Positions 47,731 through 59,208 of a stretch of DNA of 64,000 nt are shown piece after piece (position 1 is the first letter of the stretch; each line of letters opens with the position of its first letter). This DNA is from Cannabis sativa (lineage: Eukaryota > Streptophyta > Magnoliopsida > Rosales > Cannabaceae). Position numbers and translations under genes: made by a program. The notes under the pieces are model-generated. The model did not search any database. It was not told the origin of the DNA and was given only the letters and a program-made list of their open reading frames with translations. Location of the stretch: contig NC_083607.1 of assembly GCF_029168945.1 (NCBI RefSeq), positions 35,573,257 through 35,637,256 of the forward strand. The letters are read 5' to 3'.

Positions 47731-50159
47731 GGTTATACAGGATACTACAAAATAATAATTAGAAATCAATAATGGTTTAACACAAAATCCAATTCAGAAA
47801 TTATAAGCACATAGCGTGTAGGAATGGTAATAGAAAATACTAAAAAAAATACAATCCTAAATAATTTCCAAGGTTTTCAACAAACTGATATCAGTGTCCC
47901 GTTTAGGCGAGAGTCAAAGCTACCATCCATTGAATAGAGTTGTCAGCTCATCTAAAATGTTAAACATTCTAGCAACCTTTTATTCGATCAAGATTGGAAT
48001 CTAGCGTTGTCCCGTTTAGGCGAGAGTCAAGGCTATTCTATCTTATGAGCTTCTACCATTGTTTCATATTTTGTAAGTCAAATACAGTCGCCACCATTAG
48101 GGTGATCCATACCATATAAAAAACTTACAAAGCTACTTATCTTTCTAGATTAAACGGTGCTAACTTGCTAATGAACATTCCTCCATTAGGAAGGATTACT
48201 CACTAAAACAAAAGCTATGTAAAACCAACAATGGAGAGCGAATATCTTAATAATAATAATAAAGCTCATTATTTAAAATGTATTTTCTTTATTATTTATA
48301 ATAAAATATATTCATTAAGTACAAATTTAGAATAAAATTCTAAATTAGAATTTAATATAATATTTATAAAATTATACTTAGATGGTGATTAAAATAAATT
48401 GAATTATTTCCATCTTAGTAATAATTTTTCAATAAATATTAAGAAAATTATTTAATTTAAGTTGTATTAATTTAAATTAATTTGCAACTCAAATTTAAAT
48501 TTTCATGAGAATATATTTACTGTATTTTGAAAAGGAAAGTATAAAACTTTAATATTTTCGAAATACTTAAAATAATAATTACTTAGAAAAAATACTTCAA
48601 GCAAAAATATCACCTATCTAGATTTTCTTTTGACTAATTAATTCAATTTCTAATAATATACTTTAATTCGTTTATTAATCATTAAATGAAAAAAATCATT
48701 GATTTAAGTTGGTCCAAAAATTAATTAAAATAAATAATTAATTCACAGCTTAATCTATTTTTCAAGATAAATTCAAAATTATCTTGCATAATTAAATGCA
48801 ATTTCGAAATTGATTAATAAAATAAAGAAAATATATTTTGAAAATCATTTAAATTTAAGTTGAAAAAATAAATTTCAACTAAAAATAATTTTCTATTTAA
48901 TTAAGTATCATGAAAAAGAAATATTTAAGTATCATGATGAAAATCAACTTAGATATTTAATTTTTCAATTTAATTAAATGTATTAAATTCAAGAAATAGA
49001 GAAGGCTTAATTATTAATCTCTAGAAAAATATACTTAACTTAAATTGTACCAAAATTAATTATTTAAATAATTAATTTCACAATGTATAATATTTTCCTA
49101 TTTAATATTAGAAATAATAAGTAGTCTAAAAAAAAATAACTATCTAGAAAATATCTTATTTCAACTAAGTATCTTTTCAATAAAAATTTGAAAAAATATC
49201 TAATTTAAGTTGTTGTAGAAAAAATCTAGAACTTAAATATTTTCAAATTTAAATTTAATTAAATATCAAAAATTAAGTTGTAACCACTTAATTTGAAAAA
49301 TATTTCATTTTAAGTTTAAAATTAACTTAAAAAATATCTTAAGAATCTTCAATAACTAATACCTAGAATTCCTCAAATTAATTTTAAATTTAAAAAATAT
49401 TCAACTTTAAGTTAGATAAGAAAAAATCAGTTAAAATAACTAATTTATAACTTAAATATGAATATTTAATTAAATAAGCTTCAGAAAGAATCTAGTTAGT
49501 TAAAATTCTTTATTTAATTAAATACAAGAAAAATACAAATAGTTTGTCCAGAAATAATATCTAAAACTAAGAGTGTTTTTCTTAAAATTAACTTTAAAAT
49601 ATTAAAATGAAAATAAATTTCATATATTTTAAAAGTTAATTATGTTGCTAATCAATTTTATTAGGTTAAACTAATTTAATTAACCTAGCACAGTTATTCA
49701 AATCAGGCAAATGGGCCTTCACAATTGGGGTAGTTCATGTGAGGGGGAGCTGGGTTCAGTATGTCGTACCCACTTCTATTGACCCCCAACTCTCGCACAA
49801 GGCCCAAAAGAGAGGATTTTAACCTTAAAATAAATAACTGTTATTAATTGAATAGGTCCAAAAACTAAATGGACTTAAATAAAATCTATCATGGTGTGAC
49901 ATTTTATTTAGCAACAACAACCTATATGCATCTATATAATAAAATAAACATATAGGCTCACACAAGCACACATTTGGATGGATCCTATCATGTTGCTAGG
50001 TCATACACAGATGAAAGAAGATTGTAAAATTTACCTGTTACAAATTATTTACTTGACCTATTGACAATTGAACCATGGGTTAAAATCAGATCATTGGATC
50101 TGTCACCAAGTTAACCATGTCAATTTAGATCAAACAATAATAGGTTTTACAAAACTTAC

Positions 50160-50181
50160 ACATAAGCTAAAACACATACTC
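50160..50181 (-). other. Candidate 22-nt mini-exon in M leader
   Basis: On the minus strand, CTTGTTGCAG precedes and GTAAGTTTTG follows. Same length and position as in K and A; the branch-point-like CTAAC is less clear here. Confidence 0.42.
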
Positions 50182-50903
50182 CTGCAACAAGATGAACTGG
50201 ATAGTTGGAAGTAAGATTTATTTAATTTTAAATAATTAAATTTCGAAAAAAAAAATATATTTTCGGATTTAAAAAAATAATAATAAAATAATATTTAAAA
50301 TTAAACCTACAATTTTAAAAAATTAGGTTTCAACTAACCTAAATATCATTTCAAAATTTGCTAACTACTTTTAAAAAATTTATTGTTATTTTATAAATTA
50401 AATATTCAATAAAAATTAAAAAAAAAAGATAAATAAATATCTTTTTAAGATTTTATAATTTAATTTAAATAAATAAAATAACAAAATTTAAAAGTTAGCA
50501 AAATATCTTATTTCTATTCAAAATATCATGATTATAGTTATCTTATTTTAAATTTAAATAAGGTCAAATTAAAAAAAAATACTTAATTTAAAAAATTTAA
50601 TATCTGACCTTAAATTTAAAAATAAGATAAAATATAATCAAATTTAAAAATAAGATAAAATATAATCAAATTTAAAAATAAGATAAAAAATTAAGCAAAA
50701 AGATAGATTTTTACTTGTCTTCAAATTCAAATTACACTAATATCTAAGATTAATTTTTAAAAAATTCAAATTAATTTATTTCTGATATTAGATTTGAAAT
50801 TTGAAAAATAAAAATCAAAATACAAAACTACACAAAAAATCGGAAGTTAATTCCATGAAATAGCATGAAAAATCGAAGAAAACGAAAAAATTTGCGAGTT
50901 GTA

Positions 50904-50930
50904 CGGACAGTAGGCATTGCATACTGTCCG
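50904..50930 (-). other. Leader hairpin of M
   Basis: A 27-nt symmetric stem: nine pairs (CGGACAGTA with TACTGTCCG), one mismatch, three pairs and a single-base loop. It corresponds to the K hairpin at 3877-3907 with the outer stem kept and the inside changed. Confidence 0.6.
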
Positions 50931-51366
50931 CGCGCGCTGGGGAAGGTGCACGACCGAGGAAACTCAGCGCATAGGGACATCTGCAGCATTTCCGTGCACG
51001 GATGAGGGGTTTCAAACACCCCTGGGTGTGTATCTCGGACAAAATCCTGTCCGAACAAGCAACTGACCGAGGAGCACTCGGTTCCGCGCGCGTGGGGAAG
51101 ACGCATCACCCTGATATTTTTTGAAACTTCAAAAAATCATAACTAATTCAAATTAAATCGAAATTGAGTTCTGTAAAAAAATAAATTGCTTAAATTTTTC
51201 CATACTATCCAATAAAAATAATTCCAGAAACAGAATTTCAATTATTTTTTACGAAAATTTACAAACATCAATCAATCATCATATCACACACAAAACAATA
51301 TGAAACCATCCAAATCACAAAAAAATTGTTTTAAAGTCCAAATTTCTTGCAAGAAAATCAATTACC

Positions 51367-51381
51367 ATGGCTCTGAGGCCA
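51367..51381 (-). other. M primer-binding site
   Basis: The reverse complement reads CTGGCCTCAGAGCCATGG around this position, two bases from the LTR; same variant as in K. Confidence 0.87.
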
Positions 51382-51383
51382 GT

Positions 51384-53269
51384 TGTTGGAATTTATTTTA
51401 CCAGGATCTTAGATCTACTCACAAGTATGTTGTTTAACACCCTAAATATGAACTTTCTAAAACGATAATTAAACACATACAAAGTTAAGAAAACCTTACA
51501 TTGATGCAGCGGAATAATGTCTCCTTCCACTCAGATCTCTAACCCTTGTATCCTTTCTGTCGCAGAGTATTATCAAGATCTGAGCCCGAATGTCCTTCTC
51601 TTTGTGTGTGATCCTTCACAGTCTTCCAATCTATGATTGAGGTACCACTTGCTGTGTGTGGGCACTACTCTATCACTAAGGTTTTGAAATTGAGAAGAGG
51701 AAAAGAGAGAGAGGGATAGGGTCGGCTATAGAGAGAGAAGTGGAAAGCTCACTTTTTCTAAAAAGGCAATTTCTGATTTTCTGACCAAAAGGGATATGTT
51801 GAACTGAGCCACCACTTTCTATTTATAGGCAACTACTAGGTTTAGGTTAGCAATTATTTGGCATTAAAATAATGAAAATATCAACTCGAAATATCTGCTT
51901 AAGTAGCCGGCCACAAGTATTACTGGGCCTCAATTGGATTTTGCAGTTTTCACAATTTTTATTTCTATTTTCTCAAAAACGCCAATTTTCCAATTCTAAC
52001 CTTTTAAATGCCAAAACTAATTATTTAATAACTAAAATAGATTATTAAATAATATTGTCATTTAATTAAATTATTAATTCGACATATAGAGTCTCTTAAT
52101 TAATAAATAAACCTAGAATCTCTTTTCTTTACAATTTCAACCCTACTTAGTGAAAATTCACAAATTAGACATAGTCTAACTTTAGAATTATAATTGATTA
52201 ATTACAAATCAATTATTGAGTCTTACAAGCAGTATAGTCTCAACTAGAATGGGAACCATGGATCTATATGCTAAGCTTCCAATAAGTGAACTGAATTTAC
52301 TAAGTAAATCCCTACTTATTAATTCCTCGTTGAATCCACTCTTAAAACTTAGAATTGCACTCTCAGACGTATATAGAGCATATTATATGTTCCACAATAT
52401 AGATATGCTATCTCATTTAACCATTGTTATAATCTTATTGTGATCAAAGATCCTCTATATAGATGATTTGCATCGAGATGGGATAATTTTACCGTTCTCA
52501 CCCCCTCAACGTATTTGGCCCCTTAAAACACTTAGCTACCTGTAAATGATGTTTAGTGATCTAAGAATTAGTCACTTAAAAAAGAGCTCATCCATTTACT
52601 TCTATTTAGCTAAGCTCGAAGGGAATCATCACTTGACTTCTATACACTAGTAAAAGCTATAGATTCCATATTTATGTACAACACTCCCACTCAATCATAC
52701 TATCATGTTTCCAAAATATACGTATCACCCTGACCCAAAAGTAGGCTTAACTAATAAATCAAAGAACATGAATAGCACTCCTGAGTTGAGCCTAAGCATA
52801 TCAGGATTTAGATTCTTTTAATCTTAAGATCAACTATTGATAATTACTTGGAAAGATACAACGGTAAGTTTATAATATCTTAACTAAGTTCAATATCGGT
52901 CCAGTCCAATGTATACTCCATACATTCGAAACTAGTATACTTTACCAATATCCTGGAAAGAACATAACACTTACTCCAAGTGTAAGTACAAATCATCGCT
53001 GATTATCACATCAGTGTAAATCCAAAATATTGATGAAACAGGGACTTAGTCTTTTGAATCATATAATCACAATCACATTCCACTGTGTTAACAATACTGT
53101 AATTGTGAATAAACGTATGATCTGGACTTAACAGATTTTGTGTATAAACATAATAAACATATTAAACCATAAGCATATAAAATTCATGCAAACATAAGTC
53201 ACTTCAAATTTCTTATATTGATAACTAATCAGATTGTAAAGGGTTTTATTTAGGGCACAAAACCCAACA
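51384..53269 (-). repeat. M 5' LTR
   Basis: 1886 bp, partner of 23673-25557. Donor-like GTAAG on the minus strand at 51499-51495. The GGCCGGCC box is changed to GGCCGGCT near 51905. Confidence 0.93.
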
Positions 53270-53359
53270 TAAAGTTAGGTAAGTATGACCAAAAAAATGC
53301 AACTCATTCTAGTATCACGGTATTGAAATGGAGAACATTTAAGAAAATACTACCAATAA
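53270..53359 (+). pseudogene. C-terminal end of Tat pol
   Basis: Continues the frame interrupted at 23672: LGKYD just after the M flank, then NGEHLRKYYQ and a stop at 53357-53359. A TGA at 53324-53326 replaces a residue that is normally Trp in this motif. NGEHLRKYY is the usual end of integrase in this clade. Confidence 0.85.
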
Positions 53360-54031
53360 AGTACCAGGTCGGATGACCACTTTAAGTACTAAATGAACAT
53401 TTGCTTTTAAGTGAATGGCCTTCTGGGCGGACTATGCTCAAAGGTTTCGATAAAAGAAACAAAGTAATCAGATCGGGTGACCACTTTAAAGTACAGTTTC
53501 TTATGTCTGCAATTTGTTTTATTTCATGTTAAGCTAAAAGATCCGATTAGATCAAACGACTCTGATGTAAGTTACTACAGTAACAAATACACTTTTCGAT
53601 CAATAAATGAATAAAGATATATCAAAATTTAGATTGAGTGGAAATTATCATTATGTTTCTAATTTACCATACAATGCATACAAAAGGTTTGGTCAAACCC
53701 AAAACACCAAACAGATAAACAATATATTTGTAAAAGACAAGTGACCAAGAGTCATACGTCTGCTCGATCACTTGGGGGCACGTATACCTGTACAAAGTAT
53801 TTGGTAAAAATAAAACAATCACAATTGCACGACAATTATAAACAGAGAATAAAATTCATTAAGGATAAAAAAAGCACGTAATACCGGGATTAAAAGCTGC
53901 CCGGTCAGCCTGTTGTCCGAAAAATGAAAAATAATTCTAAGTTTAAAGACCGCTTGGTTGTTTATGATGTCTTAGAAAAGGCCTTGAGGCCGAATAAGAT
54001 ACATAAAGTAAAGAGATAAAAAGAGAAGTGT
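53360..54031 (+). other. Tat spacer between pol and antisense gene
   Basis: No gene is visible. It holds two related blocks with GACCACTTTAA near 53371-53395 and 53472-53497, and a purine run CTTGGGGGCA at 53771-53780 very like the true 3' polypurine tract, so it may be a second, internal tract. Confidence 0.6.
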
Positions 54032-56710
54032 TTAGGCAGCTCGAGTCCCAAGCTCTTGGTTCGGTTCTTCTGGGCCAATCAGAGCAAGAGGATCTATTGC
54101 TTGAGCAAGAGGTACATCAGTAGTCTGACCGGAGGTTGAAGCAGCCGCCTTAGTTTCGCCATAGGCCACTTGGGACTTGCAGAACTCAAGGTACATGTCC
54201 TTAGCATCACCCAAGTAGTCAAAATTGGCCTGAGGATTAGCCTTCCAAAAATCAAAGAAGAGCTCAAGACCGGCTGTCTCCAAGGCATTGACCTTCTCCT
54301 TCAACCTGGCCACCTCGGCCGAAGGTTCCTCCTCCTTGGCTTCCTTTTCCTCCTTCATCCGATGAAGAACTGTTCGAAGGGAAGTCCTCTCATCCTGAAG
54401 ATTGTTTACCTCAGCAGATAAGGTCTCGATGGTCTCCTCAAAACGGTCAGCAACCTCGAGATCCTTAGTCAGCTCAGTGATCTTCTTCTGAGCGGCAAAC
54501 AGCTTCTTGTTGGCTTCACCCAACTCCAACCGAACACCTCCGACTTTCCCCCTGGCTTCTTCAGTATCCTTCCTGGCCAAGTCCGCCTCCGCCCTCATGG
54601 TGTCGGACAGAGCCGTGTTCCTGAAGCAGCAGATTTAGCCCGGGAGTAAGTGTAGGCCAACTTCAGATCGACCTGCACAAGGAAAAAAACTTTAGCATTT
54701 GAGCTAAGTATGGAAGATTAAAGGGAAGTATCCAAAAAGACTTACCCTGGTGAACTTCTTCAAGACTTCGCCCACCAGCAATTCCAAAGAAGAGTCATTG
54801 TCAGCACCAGCCAGTTGCTCACTAACCTCAAGAACCAGTCGGTTCATGTAATGGGCCAGCATCTCCTTGCCCTTCTTGGCCTCCAGAAGCACCGAAAAAG
54901 GTGGAGTAGGTGCCCGCACCCGTTTAGGATCACTCTTGACGAGTCCAGACTCCTTGGACTTAGCAGCTTTGGGGGTAGAGGGGTTTGCAGTAGTCAGCTC
55001 CTCGGAAAGATCAATAACTGCCCTTAGACTTCTTGGCCGGAGGAGAGGGGCTAGAGCTTCCGCCTATTCTCTTCCTCAGAGCGTCAAGCATCTGCCAAGA
55101 CATGTCTGTACAGAACAAAAAACAACATTGTTAGAAAACAGACATCAGAATCATAAGGCATGAAAATCAAGAAGCTCAAAAACAAGACAAAGTAATATGC
55201 AAGGTGACTGCCCAAACAAGACTCAGAAGTCCATCATCACCTGACATCGATCTTATTTCTGACATAACAGCTTTCCCTTTTCGGAACACGGGAGGGGATG
55301 GCCGAACAGGTGAAATGGGCTCCCTTATGCGAATCGCATGTTCAATAGGCCTGGGCGGGGCCGGGAGTTTCTTCTTCCTTTTCAGTGGAGTCACCTGCTC
55401 TTCCTTAGCCTCATCCTCAGGATTCAAGGGCTCTTGAGCATACTGCTTGGCCCTTGCACCTCCCTTCAGCTTAGCTTCGCGCTTAAGTTGAATGAGTTCA
55501 TTCTCCTGATGAGCTCGTTCGATCCGGCCAACACCAAATTTTCTCTTCTTCCCCATCACGGACATAGGAGTAAAGTCCTTGGGATAGAGCCCATACCTCA
55601 CAAAGTTATCCTTGGAGGTCAACTGGATAATATTCCGTTCTTCCCCCGAAAGCCGGGCAAGTTTTTGAGCTATATCCCTAAGAGCAAGAGTGAGGGGAGG
55701 GCAGTGATATGTCAGAATCTGCTGGAACCGAGTGCGAGTGATGCACGTGCCATCCACCATGAAGTACTCATCAGCAAAATGCCTGATCTTGTTGATGGCC
55801 GTATCGTCCGTGCCCGTCAACCACTTGAAGTCTGGTTGAGAGAAGTAGAAGTACCTCGACCTGCCTTGCTCGGGGGTTGACTTCAAATCAAAGAACCAAG
55901 CAACCTCGTGGGGAGAGGGCATACCCCATTTATGGGAGGCATAGAGAACGAAGTGGGCAAACAAATACTTGATGCCCTTAGGAGTGAACTGGGCCGGGCA
56001 GAGGCCGAAGAAGTCCGCCACATGTTTGAAGTATTGATGCAAAGGCATCAATGCCCCTTGTTGACCATGGGCACCCGACTAGGCGCACATTCCCGTTTCA
56101 GGGTTTGTGGCACGATTGTTGTAGGTGGGAATGTAGTAATCCAAGTCGTCCAGGTATCCGTCCTGGTCAAGAGACCGAAGGCGCGCCTCAGTAACCTTGG
56201 ACGGAGGGCTTACCCACCTGGCACCCAAGGCACCTTGCCTTCTATGAGGAACCGCAACAGCAGTTCCTCACAGACGTAGTCCACGTCCTCCACCAGGACG
56301 TCTTTGTCAGCATCGACTGGCTCCCCAGCCTCGTTGTACTGCCCATAGTTTGGGGGTTCAACCTTTGCCTCTTCCTCCTCCTCGGAGGAACTGCCAGGAC
56401 GTACATCATCCTGCCCCTCAATCTCTTAGACCTCAGCGTCCCCTTCATGATCCTCCTCCATCTGGACGGCTGGATCCTGTTCGGCGCTGGGCAAAGTGGC
56501 GTGCCAAGCCACTTGAGGGTCAGATGCGTCAGCCAGACGCGTGGTTTTCTTTGTACGAGCCATCATTCTATGGCTGGCTACAGGGTTTGAAGAATGTCCT
56601 TCGCTAGAGGAAGGTGGGCTAGAACAAAGACGAGGATGATCCTCGTGCAGAAGTTGAAGCAAGTCCTGGTCGATCTGATGTCCGTTTTCCCAAGACTCAC
56701 CTGAGTTCAT
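54032..56710 (-). pseudogene. Antisense extra gene of Tat, intron-containing, broken
   Basis: Runs opposite to Tat pol, just upstream of the 3' LTR. Coding stretches on the minus strand: about 56566-55241, 55105-54746 and 54672-54032. Between them are GT-AG introns 55240-55106 and 54745-54673 whose removal keeps the frame. Start may be 56566 (MMARTKKT) or 56710. The protein begins acidic, then a globular part (WGMPSPHEVAWFFDLKS, FKWLTGTDDT), a basic part (LKRKKKLPAPPRP) and a coiled-coil-like C terminus rich in Glu/Lys/Ala. It resembles the 'putative gypsy type transposon' (Transposase_28-like) proteins of plants; function unknown. Breaks: stop near 56426, shift near 56218, stop near 56068, shifts near 55020 and 54620. 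Confidence 0.72.
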
Positions 56711-57082
56711 CTACAAAAGACAACACACAAGATGAGTGTTTGGTCAAAATATCGAACGATAAATAAGAAAATATGCCGACCAGGAGTACTCAACAGATTA
56801 AAGGACGATTATGTTTGAAGAAAAGTCAGAACTCAAGAAGTCAAAAATTTTCTTGAGTTAGGACAAAAAAGTTCATGAAGCTTAGAATAAGCAAGATGAA
56901 AGATAGACGTTACGCAGTTCAGAAACAAGTATTATGACTGTAAAATCGCACGAAGACATGATAAAGAAGAATAGCAGAGGTTTCTGGACCTAGGGTTTCC
57001 TAAACATTTTCTACAGCAAAGTAGAGGGTGCATTTGACATATAAACATGCAAAGATAAGCATTAAGGAAATCAGAAACTTAC
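56711..57082 (-). other. Candidate 5' UTR intron of antisense gene
   Basis: On the minus strand a GTAAGTTTC donor starts at 57082 and a T-rich tract ending TTTTGTAG finishes at 56711, immediately before ATG 56710. A second strong donor (CAG then GTGAGT) at 56700 with an acceptor at 56568 suggests a further alternative intron before ATG 56566. Confidence 0.55.
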
Positions 57083-57241
57083 TCGAGAGTCAGATGTCTG
57101 GGTTCGAGAAACGTCAATCCAACAAGCAATTTGTATAAGGACACTTTGGCAACTTTGAAGCCAAGAATCTCTCTTTTCGCTCTGAAGCTTACTTAGCAAA
57201 GAAGGGTGATGAAAATGAGTTTATGCGCCAATGTTGTTTGA

Positions 57242-57250
57242 TATTTATAG
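57242..57250 (-). promoter_or_regulatory. TATA box of antisense gene
   Basis: CTATAAATA on the minus strand, about 160 bp upstream of the first donor site. It suits an independent antisense transcript starting inside the element. Confidence 0.6.
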
Positions 57251-57553
57251 GCAAGTCATGAAAAGAAGTAATCATCTTAAAGGAACCTCAGACGTCTCAG
57301 TTTCCCTCCTTAAAAGCAAATATGGGAAATAAAAAATAATCAAGTGCAGTCGTCAGCCGTGGAGAGAGAAAATCAGATTTCAAAATATTAATTGTTAGAG
57401 CATTTATTAGCCGAAAACTGAAGGGACGCCCAGTCAGCCTCACATCGAGTCTCAGATGGTCGCGCTCGACACGTGTCCCCATCCAAAGGCAGAAGCAGCT
57501 CGGATAAAGTCTACACGCAACTTCAGAAGTCCCGTACAGACTTGGGGGGCAAA
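57251..57553 (+). other. Tat 3' end with polypurine tract
   Basis: Roughly 300 bp without a gene, ending in the polypurine tract CTTGGGGGGCAAA (57541-57553) that abuts the 3' LTR. It would also hold upstream control sequence of the antisense gene. Confidence 0.75.
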
Positions 57554-58232
57554 TGTTATCCCAATTTTTGCACTCTGACGTGGCATCACATGAATGGTGA
57601 CACGAGGAATCCACTTAGAACATCTACTCGGCAAGCATAGTCCGAGCAGGATGCCTCGCTGGCATGCCCAGAGCAAAGTATTCAGCAATCCGCGCAGAGC
57701 GACCAACACTTAGCGAATTCAGCTTTCGCATCGTGAGTCATCAGCACAATCCCTATAACTCAGTGATCAAGTTGCGTGGATATGGGATACACACGATCCC
57801 ACTATTAGTGTATTCAGCCTCAATCCCATGATCCTTGCATTCAGCATTGATCCCACGATCTTTCTGTTTACACGCATTGTAATGAGAGGGGAAACTCTTC
57901 CTCCCCAAGCTTACTATCCCTATAAATAGTGATGCATATTCACTAGGCAAGAGATCGGTCGAAAAGCATTTGAGCTAAGACTATACCCTAAATATATTAT
58001 CTAAGAATTATATATTTAGAGATACTGTTGTAAGAGCTATAAGAAAAGGAATCTTTCTCCTTGATCTTAAGTCAATACAAGTAACAAGGATTAGGCTATT
58101 ACCGAACTGCTCGGGGCTGAACCTCTATATAATTCATGTGTCTTTATATTGCTTTATCATATATTTGTTATTATAAATCAGTTATCGCTTATAAAATAGA
58201 CTCGTTGTCGTTGGCTAAAAGCGAGGTCAACA
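57554..58232 (+). repeat. Tat 3' LTR
   Basis: 679 bp, from TGTTATCCC to GGTCAACA. About 5% different from 21390-22066 by eye. The CACTA duplication follows. Confidence 0.92.
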
Positions 58233-59208
58233 CACTAAATAATCAAATTAGGAATTTGAAAATATTATGGTTAGGATATCTATAAAAATATCTAGGTTAA
58301 TTTCAAATTTATTATTATTTAATTTGTCATATAAGATAATTTTAATATAATATTTCAAATTAAAATGATAATGTTATCATTTAATTTAAAATATGTCTAA
58401 CATTAAAATATCTAATCTTATAGTTAAATAATTTGTAAATATAAATAAATTCACAAATCTTAAAATCTAACCATAATAATAATTTATGTGAAAAATTAAT
58501 TTTTAAATTTCTAAAGCTTCAAATATAAAAAAAAAAATGAATTTTTGACATCTAATGATAAAGTTTTATGTGAAAAATTAATATAATATTTTTTATTCTG
58601 ATATTTCAGTTTTTCAAATTGAAAATTTGAAATATACATAAAAATCTAATAAATTTTGGCTTTTATTTTTGCCAAAAAATGAATTTTTGATCAAAAGATG
58701 CATGAAAATCGGACACCATGCAAACTGCCCTGTTTCAGCATGCACAAGAGCTTTATGGTCCGAAAAACACGCACATGGTCGAAGAAAAAATAGAGGGAAA
58801 CAGGGGACGTTGCAAGGTCCCTATGCGCGTGCGCGTCCAAGCAGCATCGGCTGAGAAAACTCAGCTTCTGAGCACACTTCCGCGCGCGGAAGGAAGGACT
58901 GACCGAGGGATCTCGCCCAAGATTGACACCTCCTTTCCCGATTTTTAAAAATTCATATTTCCTTCATTTTTTATCGAAATTGAGTTCCGTAAAAACTAAA
59001 ATTTCTTAATTTTTTACAAGGAATCTAAATAAAATATTTTCAGAACGAATATAAAATTATTTTCATGGAAAAATTTCGTAATTCACATACATTCATCAAA
59101 TAACACATAAACCAACATGAACACATCCAAATCAACACAAAAACAATATTCATCGTTTCAAATCCATATTTCATGAAATTAAATTATTACCATGGCTCTG
59201 AGACCAAT
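58233..59208 (-). other. N leader, part next to primer site
   Basis: Family leader in reverse, with the GC-rich island near 58720-58930 and a decayed primer site near 59192-59207 (CATGGCTCTGAGACCAATTG). The hairpin of K and M is not preserved. Short open frames at 58669-58948 reflect the GC-rich island. Confidence 0.75.

Larger units (their letters stand above)
47731..51366 (-). other. M untranslated leader
   Basis: 3.6 kb matching the K and A leaders in reverse: pre-gag block 47875-48245 with 20-bp motifs at 47896-47915 and 48009-48028, island near 49690-49800, mini-exon candidate 50160-50181, GC-rich island 50900-51110. Open frames on the minus strand at 50815-51109 cover the GC island and look incidental. 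Confidence 0.75.
23673..53269 (-). mobile_element. Copia element M, split by Tekay and A
   Basis: Minus-strand copia element inserted in the Tat integrase. 5' LTR 51384-53269, primer site 51367-51381, leader, gag 47730-46846, a scrap of integrase, then A, then decayed pol, then Tekay, polypurine tract and 3' LTR 23673-25557. Flanks ACAAG/TAAAG match poorly, but removing M restores Tat coding continuity (GAYK then LGKYD). Own length without guests is about 10.1 kb. LTRs differ by a few percent. Confidence 0.88.
21390..58232 (+). mobile_element. Tat-type gypsy element with large internal deletion
   Basis: LTRs at 21390-22066 and 57554-58232, perfect CACTA duplications at 21385-21389 and 58233-58237. 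Pol starts inside RNase H, so primer site, gag, protease and reverse transcriptase are gone. The 3' region holds an antisense gene. The clade call rests on the RNase H/integrase style (NNEAEYEAL, VDYFTKW), the short LTR and the extra antisense gene. Element M splits its integrase. LTR divergence is about 5% by eye. It cannot move by itself. Confidence 0.85.

Noticed and set aside
54032..54598. 188-codon coiled-coil frame considered as a host gene.
   Set aside because: It is the last exon of the antisense gene, bounded by Tat sequences on both sides and joined by in-frame splice sites.
55204..56607. Plus-strand frames of 77-180 codons in Tat 3' region.
   Set aside because: Shadows of the antisense gene, which has splice sites and coherent composition on the minus strand.
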